Source: an uncultured Pseudomonadales bacterium (lineage in GTDB: Bacteria; Pseudomonadota; Gammaproteobacteria; Pseudomonadales; Pseudohongiellaceae). Taken from it: a stretch of 5,124 nucleotides of DNA. Where the stretch lies: the NCBI GenBank assembly GCA_938082955.1, contig CALKDE010000149.1, positions 1 through 5,124 of the forward strand. Reading direction: 5' to 3'. Positions 1-5,124 of this stretch are shown piece by piece. Under the pieces are notes generated by a model that was given only the letters and a program-made list of their open reading frames with translations, was not told where the DNA came from and ran no database searches. Position 1 is the first letter of the stretch. Each line of letters opens with the position of its first letter. The translations under genes and the position numbers were made by a program.

Positions 1-73
1 GACAGAATTGTTTTTAGGCAAGATTGAGTGTGATTGAATTAACAAAAATAGTTTCATTCAAGATATGCCCCTG

Positions 74-96
74 CGAACGAGCGGGCCGCACGTTCG
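74..96. other. GC-rich hairpin downstream of fumarase
   Basis: CGAACG (74-79) pairs with CGTTCG (91-96). Inside it, after an A-A mismatch, GCG (81-83) pairs with CGC (87-89) around a 3-nt loop. It lies about 94 nt beyond the fumarase stop. Neither strand has a T-run directly after it, so it is not a textbook intrinsic terminator; it could be a 3'-end stabilising structure. The rest of 1-189 shows no gene I can support. Confidence 0.35.
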
Positions 97-171
97 ACAA
101 GCGTGCAGGAAGCTGACGGAAATTAAGAAAATATTACGCTCGACGAGAAAGAGGCTGACTAGCAACTCCCT

Positions 172-201
172 ACTTCACTTCACTTCACTTCACTTCACTT
201 C
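172..201. repeat. Six-copy ACTTC pentanucleotide tandem repeat across the fumarase stop
   Basis: Six perfect head-to-tail ACTTC units occupy 30 bp. On the fumarase strand they read GAAGT and encode the final Glu-Val-Lys and the TGA stop (192-190), then continue into the 3' untranslated region. Because the reading enters the repeat in a fixed frame, gain of units leaves the same Glu-Val-Lys-stop, and loss down to two units would still give a stop (TAG). Copy number can therefore drift without altering the protein. Confidence 0.9.
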
Positions 202-1716
202 AATAGCATGCTCTTCCGCAATTTTCTTTTTCCAGATTGCTGGACCGGTTTGGTGAACCGAAGTGCCATTCACGTCTACGGCTACAGTTACCGGCATATC
301 CTCAACTGTGAACTCATGGATAGCCTCCATCCCTAGGTCTTCGAAAGCGACAATTCTTGCCTTACGAATTGCTTTGGAAACCAAATAAGCAGCGCCACCC
401 ACGGCCATTAAGTACACCGCTTTATGTTTCTTAATAGCTTCGACGCCCTGTTTTCCCCGCTCGGCTTTACCGATCATTCCAATCAAGCCAGTCTTCTCTA
501 GCAGTTCATCGGTAAATTTATCCATGCGGGTCGCAGTAGTGGGCCCAGCTGGCCCTATCACTTCATCTCTGACAGGATCAACGGGACCTACGTAGTAAAT
601 AAATTTATTGCTAAAGTCGACGCCATCTGGCAAGCCCTCGCCCTTCTCCAGCATCCCGAGAAGCCGCTTGTGTGCAGCATCACGACCGGTCAACATAGTG
701 CCTGAGAGCAGCAGAGTTTCGCCTGGCTCCCAGCTTGCTATCGCGTCGGGAGTGAGCATATCCAAATTTACCTTGCGCGCGCGAGGACCTACATCCCAGT
801 CAATCTCCGGCCATAGATCCAGGCTTGGCGGTTCGAACTCTGCAATACCGCTGCCATCTAGTGTGAAGTGCGCGTGACGGGTGGCGGCGCAGTTAGGAAT
901 CATGGCTACGGGAAGCGATGCTGCATGCGTTGGGTAGTCTAGGATCTTTACATCCAGCACCGTGGTTAAGCCGCCCAGACCCTGGGCGCCGATACCGAGA
1001 GAATTAGCTCTGTCCATAATCTCCAGACGCAGTTCTTCGACACGATTGCTAGGCCCTCTAGCGCGCAGCTCATGAATGTCGATGGGATCCATCAACGATT
1101 CTTTGGCGAGTATTGCGGCCTTCTCCGCCGTGCCACCGATACCAATGCCTAGCATGCCCGGCGGACACCAACCAGCACCCATAGTAGGTAGCGTCTTCTC
1201 TACCCAATCCACGATGCTATCACTCGGATTCAACATCACCAATTTCGCTTTGTTCTCCGAGCCACCACCCTTGGCCGCAATTTTTACATCGATCTCACTA
1301 CCTGCAACAATCTGTGTGTGGATGACAGCAGGCGTATTGTCTTTCGTGTTTTTTCTCGCACCAGCCGGATCGCTTAAAATCGAAGCTCGAAGCACATTAT
1401 CTGGATTCAAATACGCACGACGCACGCCTTCGTTGACCATGTCTTCTAGAGCCATATTACCCTCCCACTGCACGCTCATCCCAACTTTTAGAAACACCGT
1501 TACGATACCGGTATCCTGGCATATGGGCCGTTTTCCTTCGGCACATAAACGAGAATTAATGAGTATCTGTGCCATCGCGTCTTTAGCGGCTGAGGACTCT
1601 TCTCTTTCATAAGCCTTATTGACCGCGGTGATAAAGTCGATTGGGTGGTAATAGGAAATATACTGCAGCGCATCTGCAACACTTTGAATAACATCATCGT
1701 TGCGAATTAGTGTCAT
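190..1716 (-). CDS. fumA: Class I (iron-sulfur) fumarate hydratase, single-chain form
   Basis: This enzyme reversibly hydrates fumarate to (S)-malate in the TCA cycle, in the cytoplasm, using an oxygen-sensitive 4Fe-4S cluster. The 508-residue protein has the usual two domains: Fumerase N-terminal, about residues 12-285, and Fumerase C-terminal, about 290-495. The three expected cluster cysteines are C66 (in ICQDTG), C184 (in GAGWCPPG) and C276 (in IPNCAATR). Their spacing of 118 and 92 closely matches E. coli FumA. By my recollection of the Leishmania enzyme structure, Q67, D68, R351, T393, R397 and K417 fall at the substrate-binding positions. The length fits the roughly 507-residue form known from Pseudomonas and is shorter than E. 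coli FumA (548). The ATG start has GAGG 10 nt upstream. The last codons and the TGA stop lie inside a 5-bp tandem repeat. L-tartrate dehydratase is a homologue but is usually two subunits, so fumarase is favoured. The symbol does not distinguish FumA from FumB. Confidence 0.95.
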   Translation of the reverse strand: MTLIRNDDVIQSVADALQYISYYHPIDFITAVNKAYEREESSAAKDAMAQILINSRLCAEGKRPICQDTGIVTVFLKVGMSVQWEGNMALEDMVNEGVRRAYLNPDNVLRASILSDPAGARKNTKDNTPAVIHTQIVAGSEIDVKIAAKGGGSENKAKLVMLNPSDSIVDWVEKTLPTMGAGWCPPGMLGIGIGGTAEKAAILAKESLMDPIDIHELRARGPSNRVEELRLEIMDRANSLGIGAQGLGGLTTVLDVKILDYPTHAASLPVAMIPNCAATRHAHFTLDGSGIAEFEPPSLDLWPEIDWDVGPRARKVNLDMLTPDAIASWEPGETLLLSGTMLTGRDAAHKRLLGMLEKGEGLPDGVDFSNKFIYYVGPVDPVRDEVIGPAGPTTATRMDKFTDELLEKTGLIGMIGKAERGKQGVEAIKKHKAVYLMAVGGAAYLVSKAIRKARIVAFEDLGMEAIHEFTVEDMPVTVAVDVNGTSVHQTGPAIWKKKIAEEHAIEVK

Positions 1717-1726
1717 GCCAGATCAA

Positions 1727-1730
1727 CCTC
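1727..1730 (-). promoter_or_regulatory. Ribosome binding site of the fumarase gene
   Basis: GAGG lies 10 nt upstream of the ATG at 1716-1714 and supports this start. Confidence 0.55.
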
Positions 1731-1750
1731 AAATTATGGAATATCTGCTC

Positions 1751-1759
1751 ATTCTAACA
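1751..1759 (-). promoter_or_regulatory. Possible extended -10 promoter element for fumarase
   Basis: On the minus strand the sequence TGTTAGAAT combines a TGn extension with TAGAAT, which matches the sigma-70 -10 consensus at five of six positions. No good -35 hexamer stands 17 nt upstream, as is common for extended -10 promoters. Transcription would begin near 1744 and give a leader of about 28 nt with the GAGG site inside it. This is a pattern match only. Confidence 0.35.
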
Positions 1760-1781
1760 CTGAATGCTACAAGTATTATTG

Positions 1782-1815
1782 CTGCACTTGGAGTCGGTAA
1801 AAACGCCTCCTGCAG
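1782..1815. other. Imperfect inverted repeat in the divergent intergenic region
   Basis: CTGCA (1782-1786) pairs with TGCAG (1811-1815) and GGAG (1790-1793) pairs with CTCC (1807-1810), with a 3-nt bulge on one side and a 13-nt loop. It lies between the two divergent genes and just upstream of the proposed fumarase promoter, a reasonable place for an operator. No regulator can be named. Confidence 0.25.
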
Positions 1816-1847
1816 AGTTTTGAACACATTAGCACTCTACTTCGGAT

Positions 1848-1855
1848 GCTATATC
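1848..1855 (+). promoter_or_regulatory. Possible -10 element for the crotonase gene
   Basis: GCTATATC within TGCTATATC resembles an extended -10. A TTGAAC at 1820-1825 looks like a -35 but is 24 nt away, too far for standard spacing. If used, the leader would be about 40 nt long. Evidence is weak. Confidence 0.22.
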
Positions 1856-1890
1856 CACTAAAATGGGTCTCGTATCAAGATATTGAGCAG

Positions 1891-1895
1891 AAGGA
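1891..1895 (+). promoter_or_regulatory. Ribosome binding site of the crotonase gene
   Basis: AAGGA followed by a 6-nt A-rich spacer leads directly to the ATG at 1902. This is a strong site and fixes the start. Confidence 0.65.
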
Positions 1896-1901
1896 AACAA
1901 A

Positions 1902-2669
1902 ATGAACGAGTCGGCGGATAAGAATATTAAATACAGTATTGATGGCAAGGTTTTTGTCATCGAAATTAATAGGCCGGAGAAAAAGAACGCTCTGCTACCC
2001 GGTATGTATGCCGCACTCGCAGCGGGGCTGCATCAGGCAAATGAAGATGCTAGCGTCAATGTGGCTCTGATACGCGGCGCTGATGATTGTTTCACCAGCG
2101 GCAACGATGTGAGCAGTTTCCTCGCCAGCAATACCTCCACAGCCGACCGCCCCTCAGTCACTTTTATGAATGCACTGAATGAATCGAAGAAACCTATCGT
2201 CGCTGCCATTAGCGGGCTCGCCATTGGCATAGGAACCACACTTTTGTTCCACTGCGACCTCATCTACGCCTCTGAAAACTGCTTCTTGCAGCTGCCCTTC
2301 ACTCGCCTAGGCCTATGCCCAGAAGCTGGGTCTAGCTATTTGCTACCTAAACAGATCGGCCACGTGCGCGCTTCGGAGTTATTGCTGCTAGGCGGTAGGT
2401 TTTCTGCCGCAAAGGCGAAGGAATACGGAATCATCAACGAGGTGCTGCCACAGGACCAATATTTAGTGCATGCGATGGAAAAGGCTAGAGAACTTGCCGC
2501 CCTGCCCGCCGACTCCGTTCAGTCAAGCAAAGAACTTATTAAACGCGGTCAACAAGGCACTGTAGCTGACACAATCGGCGTTGAATTAGACGAGTTCTCC
2601 AGACTGCTACAGACACCCGATGCACAAGCGGTGGTTGAGGCATTCCTCAATAAGAAGAAAAGCGCGTAA
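1902..2669 (+). CDS. Crotonase-superfamily protein, enoyl-CoA isomerase-like
   Basis: This 255-residue protein has the full crotonase fold length and is probably cytoplasmic, acting on an acyl-CoA. It opens with a typical N-terminal strand and INRPEKKNAL (residues 22-31). The CoA-binding and oxyanion-hole region is FTSGNDVSSF (64-73). The core runs from AISGLAIGIGTT (102-113) through HCDLIYA to LPFTRLGLCPEAGSSY (131-146). The two catalytic glutamates of classical enoyl-CoA hydratase (rat Glu144 and Glu164) align with T113 and F133, so both are missing. A single Glu, E141 in the PEAGSS motif, sits where peroxisomal-type delta3-delta2-enoyl-CoA isomerases (yeast Eci1, human ECI2) carry their catalytic Glu. 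Isomerase activity is therefore a better guess than hydration, although automated tools would probably label it enoyl-CoA hydratase. The ATG is preceded by AAGGA with a 6-nt spacer. The gene is divergent from the fumarase gene, converges on the J-domain gene, and seems to be monocistronic. Its true substrate is unknown. Confidence 0.88.
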   Translation: MNESADKNIKYSIDGKVFVIEINRPEKKNALLPGMYAALAAGLHQANEDASVNVALIRGADDCFTSGNDVSSFLASNTSTADRPSVTFMNALNESKKPIVAAISGLAIGIGTTLLFHCDLIYASENCFLQLPFTRLGLCPEAGSSYLLPKQIGHVRASELLLLGGRFSAAKAKEYGIINEVLPQDQYLVHAMEKARELAALPADSVQSSKELIKRGQQGTVADTIGVELDEFSRLLQTPDAQAVVEAFLNKKKSA

Positions 2670-2710
2670 TAGTTAAGACAAAGATAGAAGTAGCAATTCG
2701 AGAGCTGCGG

Positions 2711-3457
2711 CTAGAGCTTCTGCATTAAGAAGTCTTTCGCCGCATTAATTTTCTGTGCAAGATAATCACTGCCACCCCGATCGGGATGCATTTTTTGCAT
2801 TAGGCTCCTGTGGGCCTTAGATACCTGCTCCTTATCCGCGGCCTCATCCAACCCCAGTATTTCTAATGCCAGCGCTTCTGTCATCAATGACTCGCCAGCA
2901 ATCGCCGCAGATCCCTCGTATCCAGCCTGAGCGTGCTCTCTCCAATCGGGAAATGCTCTGTCAATGTAGGCCTCTAAGACTTGTGCCGAGTCAGCATCTT
3001 GTTGGCACAGCTGATATAGCTCCAGCAAGTCCGGCAACGTCAGTGTGGAAAGCCTCCTCTTGGAAAAATCCCCTCTAAGCACCACTCCATCCATGCTGCC
3101 ATCGTCATGCCGCATTTCCATATCAAAGAATTCAGTGCGGATGGTTGATGTCTGATCTCTATTCGGCGGCTTCGCTGCCGCGACTCGTCCTTTGAAGAGA
3201 TGCCACATAGGAAGCAAGCGCAAGAGTGTAGGCAACATCCTAAGCAAAAATGTCGCAGCAACACCTATAGGAGCCAGGATGAATTGGAAGGGCAATCTGC
3301 CTATCGCAATCATCACACCAACCACTAAGAGACTTCCGACCAAGAAAAATAAGTACGTGTTCTGCCGAGGAGTAAGTGAGAAGCGCTGACTTATAGACCT
3401 AACAAAGAAATAAGCCATCAAGGGAAGTAGTATTAGCAGAAGCAACCGAAAGATCAT
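2711..3457 (-). CDS. Membrane-anchored protein with C-terminal J domain (DnaJ family co-chaperone)
   Basis: This 248-residue protein probably recruits an Hsp70 (DnaK) to the inner membrane and stimulates its ATPase. Hydrophobic segments lie at about residues 2-20, 34-54 and 57-85, the last containing several arginines, so two or three membrane passes are possible. A soluble middle region (about 105-190) follows, with an acidic patch FFDMEMRHDDG and a helix-rich part near LLELYQLCQQDAD. The J domain occupies about 194-248 and contains the essential HPD tripeptide at 224-226 (in MHPDRGGS). It ends after helix III, as in short Pam18/Tim14-type J domains. There is no Gly/Phe-rich or zinc-finger region, so this is a class III J protein rather than DnaJ itself. 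The ATG has weak candidate ribosome sites: AGG 5 nt upstream and AAAGG 13 nt upstream. It is the last visible gene of the minus-strand operon, 34 nt after the VWA gene. Its client is unknown; the VWA protein or the PEP-synthase-like pair are natural suspects. Confidence 0.85.
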   Translation of the reverse strand: MIFRLLLLILLPLMAYFFVRSISQRFSLTPRQNTYLFFLVGSLLVVGVMIAIGRLPFQFILAPIGVAATFLLRMLPTLLRLLPMWHLFKGRVAAAKPPNRDQTSTIRTEFFDMEMRHDDGSMDGVVLRGDFSKRRLSTLTLPDLLELYQLCQQDADSAQVLEAYIDRAFPDWREHAQAGYEGSAAIAGESLMTEALALEILGLDEAADKEQVSKAHRSLMQKMHPDRGGSDYLAQKINAAKDFLMQKL

Positions 3458-3491
3458 ACGAGCCTATCTACCTTTTTTTCTCGAAACACGA

Positions 3492-4235
3492 CTATTTCCT
3501 GAGCTGTTGCTCTATTAACTTTACACCACTGGATGACCCAGTACTAAAATTTTGCAGCGCCTTTAGCCCGCCCGCAGCATAAATTGCGACTGCTTTGAGC
3601 AAGTCCTTTAGCTGGTCAGCACTCGCACTATCAAACTGGGAATAGGCCCCTCCAGACAAGCGACTCAGCTCTTTGAAAGCTGCCTTTGCAACAGGATCAC
3701 GCCTCTCTTGAAACATGAACAGTGGCACGTTCAATAAGCCTAGCTTTCCGGCAAGCTGTGCCAACAAGTCGATGTTCTCCTCCATAGCGTCGCCAATATA
3801 AATAAGACATTTTATTTTCTTATTTTGATTCTCATCGATAGCATGCTGCAGCACGCGATGCAGCTGCGTGGCACCTGCTTGGCATTGAATTGATGACATG
3901 ATGCGCAAGATATCATCGGGGTCACTCTGCCAATCGCTACTAAAAAATTCGCCAAAACCACGAAAGTAACACAGCTGAACATTAAGCCCACCCAGTGACT
4001 GAGAACTGAGAAACATCTCATTCTGAAGCTGGCTTGCTACATCCCAAGTTCCCTGCCGGCTCGCAGTGGCGTCCAGAGAAAAAATTAGTCTCGCGTCGCC
4101 GCTAGTCTTTGGCAGTGACGCCACCTTGGACAAAAATTCCCGAACATCGTTCTTGCTGGAAACCGATTTCTTGTCGCTAGAATCGCGAACCATTTTAGAT
4201 TTTGATTGTTTGAATAGATCTTTCATTGCAAGCAC
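3492..4235 (-). CDS. Cytoplasmic von Willebrand factor A (VWA) domain protein
   Basis: This is a 247-residue protein without a signal peptide or membrane segment, with a basic, serine-rich N-terminal tail (residues 1-30) followed by one VWA domain (about 46-225). The MIDAS metal site is recognisable: D55-A-T57-A-S59 replaces the usual DxSxS with the tolerated DxTxS form, T123 lies in the GATQL loop, and D149 lies in YIGDAME. The fold alternates hydrophobic strands such as RLIFSLDA and KCLIYIGDA with helices. VWA proteins of this kind usually act as metal-dependent protein-binding modules in assembly or remodelling complexes; the partner here is unknown. The start is GTG, with GGAA 5 nt upstream. 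An in-frame ATG three codons later (4226) has GGAA 14 nt away and is less well placed, but remains possible. The gene lies 28 nt after the ATP-grasp gene and 34 nt before the J-domain gene, so co-transcription is likely. From memory, VWA proteins with a similar DATASRQ motif occur near short J-domain genes in alphaproteobacteria; I could not verify this. Confidence 0.85.
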   Translation of the reverse strand: MLAMKDLFKQSKSKMVRDSSDKKSVSSKNDVREFLSKVASLPKTSGDARLIFSLDATASRQGTWDVASQLQNEMFLSSQSLGGLNVQLCYFRGFGEFFSSDWQSDPDDILRIMSSIQCQAGATQLHRVLQHAIDENQNKKIKCLIYIGDAMEENIDLLAQLAGKLGLLNVPLFMFQERRDPVAKAAFKELSRLSGGAYSQFDSASADQLKDLLKAVAIYAAGGLKALQNFSTGSSSGVKLIEQQLRK

Positions 4236-4240
4236 TACTG

Positions 4241-4244
4241 TTCC
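4241..4244 (-). promoter_or_regulatory. Weak ribosome binding site for the VWA gene
   Basis: GGAA lies 5 nt before the GTG at 4235 and 14 nt before the alternative ATG at 4226. An in-frame TAA at 4253-4251 rules out a start further upstream. The spacing favours GTG. Confidence 0.35.
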
Positions 4245-4263
4245 AACTAGTTAGGCGAAGCGA

Positions 4264-5085
4264 TTACATGGTTATCGAGCGGCATTGCAACAGATAGAGT
4301 TGCCCATCATGAAATGCCCATTCGATATCAATATCCTCACCGTAGATAGCCTCACAGTTTAACGCAAGACTGTGCAATCTATCGAGTTGATCCTCACTTA
4401 GACAGAAAGAATTTTGCCTAGCCTGGTCAACCTCCTGCTCCCTCGTTTGGCCTTGTGCTACGGCAATGAGCTCTACATCTTTATCGCCCAGCACCTGCGC
4501 GAGTATGCTCCCTTGGCTAGATATTCGAAAGCTATCGGGTACAACCATGCCCGCAACCACAGCCTCACCAAGGCCCCAGCTGGCTTCGATATACAGTTCA
4601 TTTGCGTGTGTAATAGGATTCTTGGTAAACATAACACCGGCGACTTCGCTCAGTATTTGCTGCTGAATGACAACGGCTATTGCCGGCTCGCCTTCAACGC
4701 CCATCTTTGCGCGATAGGCAATCGCCTCTGCAGTAAAGGCGGAGGCATGCACTTGTTGTATCGCCGTTATCATAGACTCAGCATCCATGACATTCAGTAC
4801 ACTTAGATGCTGCCCGGCAAAACTAGCGTCCACAGAGTCTTCACCCACCGCACTGGAGCGAACGGCTGCCGCTGGCGCCAGTTCTGCGAACAGTCCAAGA
4901 ACAGTCGCTATAGCTAACTCATCTTCATGGGCGAGTGCATTCACAAGATCGACAGCCAGCGCGTAACCTCGCGGAGCTGGCAGATCGGCCCGTAGCGCAA
5001 CTCCTAGACTGACACATTTTCCACCGAATCGAGACTCTTCGATAGCATCCTTAAGAAGCACGGGTTTGTCAAAAAGAGTAGTCAA
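4264..5085 (-). CDS. Stand-alone PEP/pyruvate-binding (PPDK N-terminal) ATP-grasp domain protein
   Basis: This 273-residue protein corresponds to only the N-terminal ATP-binding domain of PEP synthase, pyruvate phosphate dikinase or rifampin phosphotransferase, which are about 790-880 residues long. Visible motifs in order are GGKCVSLG (21-28, with the ATP-contacting Lys K23), VRSSAVGEDSVDASFAGQH (75-93, with Arg76), AGVMFTKNP (149-157 region), EASWGLGEAVVAGMVVPDSF (167-186) and DIDIEWAF (251-258). E255 and Q267 fit the metal-binding pair of the family. The closing LQxRP signature reads LQCRSIT, with Ser for Pro. The phospho-carrying swivel His domain and the PEP-binding barrel are absent from this chain. 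In the full-length enzymes this domain transfers a phosphoryl group from ATP to the swivel His. The start is TTG overlapping the upstream stop (TTGA), with GGGGGAAG 10 nt upstream; the next in-frame alternative (GTG, codon 9) would trim conserved N-terminal sequence little, so the start is likely but not certain. It probably works with the upstream gene's product. Confidence 0.88.
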   Translation of the reverse strand: MTTLFDKPVLLKDAIEESRFGGKCVSLGVALRADLPAPRGYALAVDLVNALAHEDELAIATVLGLFAELAPAAAVRSSAVGEDSVDASFAGQHLSVLNVMDAESMITAIQQVHASAFTAEAIAYRAKMGVEGEPAIAVVIQQQILSEVAGVMFTKNPITHANELYIEASWGLGEAVVAGMVVPDSFRISSQGSILAQVLGDKDVELIAVAQGQTREQEVDQARQNSFCLSEDQLDRLHSLALNCEAIYGEDIDIEWAFHDGQLYLLQCRSITM

Positions 5086-5124
5086 AGAATTTCAACTTCC
5101 CCCGTGTCACCGTTTACCCGAATT
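5082..5124 (-). CDS. C-terminal end of a probable PEP-utilising mobile-domain protein (cut by window edge)
   Basis: Only the last 13 codons and the TGA stop are inside the window, reading IRVNGDTGEVEIL. The pattern of a hydrophobic strand, then V-x-G-D-T-G, then E-V-x-I-L is the characteristic end of the PEP-utilising enzyme mobile (swivel, phosphohistidine) domain, which commonly closes stand-alone PEP-utilising proteins and rifampin-phosphotransferase-like enzymes. Its stop overlaps the TTG start of the ATP-grasp gene, which implies translational coupling. If correct, this gene supplies the phospho-carrier half missing from the next protein. The fragment is short, so the assignment rests on motif likeness plus the strong context, and the catalytic His would lie outside the window. 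Confidence 0.6.
   Translation of the reverse strand, partial: IRVNGDTGEVEIL
5096..5103 (-). promoter_or_regulatory. Ribosome binding site deciding the TTG start of the ATP-grasp gene
   Basis: GGGGGAAG lies 10 nt before the TTG at 5085-5083, within the coding end of the upstream gene. With the TTGA stop/start overlap it supports initiation at TTG by ribosomes that have just terminated upstream. Confidence 0.5.

Noticed and set aside
2..37. A possible C-terminal end of a plus-strand gene (TELFLGKIECD then TGA)
   Set aside because: Eleven codons without a motif are not enough to support a gene, and it overlaps the alternative minus-strand candidate.
1..57. A possible gene start on the minus strand: ATG at 57-55, open to the left edge (begins MKLFLLIQ), with AGGGG 10 nt upstream
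   Set aside because: Only 19 codons are visible, there is no recognisable family, and an open frame of this length is expected by chance. The upstream sequence to the left of the window would decide it.
1076..1612. A 178-codon open frame on the plus strand opposite the fumarase gene
   Set aside because: It is antisense to a clearly conserved enzyme, has no ribosome binding site or recognisable domain, and its length is explained by the codon usage of the fumarase gene.
2702..2717. Direct repeat of AGAGCT between the convergent genes
   Set aside because: Two 6-bp copies are within chance expectation, and no stable stem with a T-run forms.
2717..2732. A CTTCT/AGAAG hairpin near the convergent ends of the crotonase and J-protein genes, followed by TCTTTC
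   Set aside because: The 5-bp AT-rich stem and interrupted T-tract are too weak for an intrinsic terminator, and it lies inside the J-protein coding sequence.
3492..4235. Assignment of the VWA gene to the tellurium-resistance TerY type
   Set aside because: No TerB, TerD, kinase or phosphatase partners are visible, and the neighbours are a J protein and a PEP-synthase-like domain.
4414..4806. A 130-codon open frame on the plus strand opposite the ATP-grasp gene
   Set aside because: It is antisense to conserved ATP-grasp motifs and shows no family resemblance.

Overview
The window (about 50% GC by eye) looks like chromosomal DNA of a proteobacterium, most likely a gammaproteobacterium. The evidence is a single-chain class I fumarase of about 507 residues, like the one I know from Pseudomonas, together with a crotonase-fold enzyme and Shine-Dalgarno-led genes packed closely on both strands. 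The assignment to a lineage is an inference. I see no rRNA, tRNA, CRISPR array, insertion sequence or prophage gene.

Layout: Positions 1-189 carry no convincing gene but hold a GC-rich hairpin and a six-copy ACTTC tandem repeat that runs across the fumarase stop codon. Positions 190-1716 (minus strand) encode an iron-sulfur class I fumarate hydratase. A 185-bp divergent intergenic region with plausible promoters follows. Positions 1902-2669 (plus strand) encode a crotonase-superfamily protein whose active site looks like a delta3-delta2-enoyl-CoA isomerase rather than a hydratase. It converges on the next gene across a 41-bp gap.

From 2711 to the right edge, everything is on the minus strand and appears to be one operon. 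In transcription order it holds: the last 13 codons of a gene cut by the window edge, whose C-terminus resembles the end of a PEP-utilising mobile (swivel) domain; a stand-alone ATP-grasp domain of the PEP synthase/PPDK N-terminal type, starting at a TTG that overlaps the previous stop; a cytoplasmic von Willebrand factor A (VWA) protein with a near-complete MIDAS; and a membrane-anchored protein with a C-terminal J domain. Gaps are -3, 28 and 34 nt.

The operon is the most interesting part. The ATP-binding half of a PEP-synthase-like phosphotransferase seems to be encoded separately from the swivel half, and linked to a metal-dependent adhesion-type protein and an Hsp70 co-chaperone anchored in the membrane. 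A working inference is a phosphotransfer enzyme made of two chains whose assembly or substrate access is served by the VWA and J proteins. Nothing in the sequence fixes the substrate. The fumarase and the crotonase are ordinary central-carbon and acyl-CoA metabolism genes with no evident functional tie to the operon.
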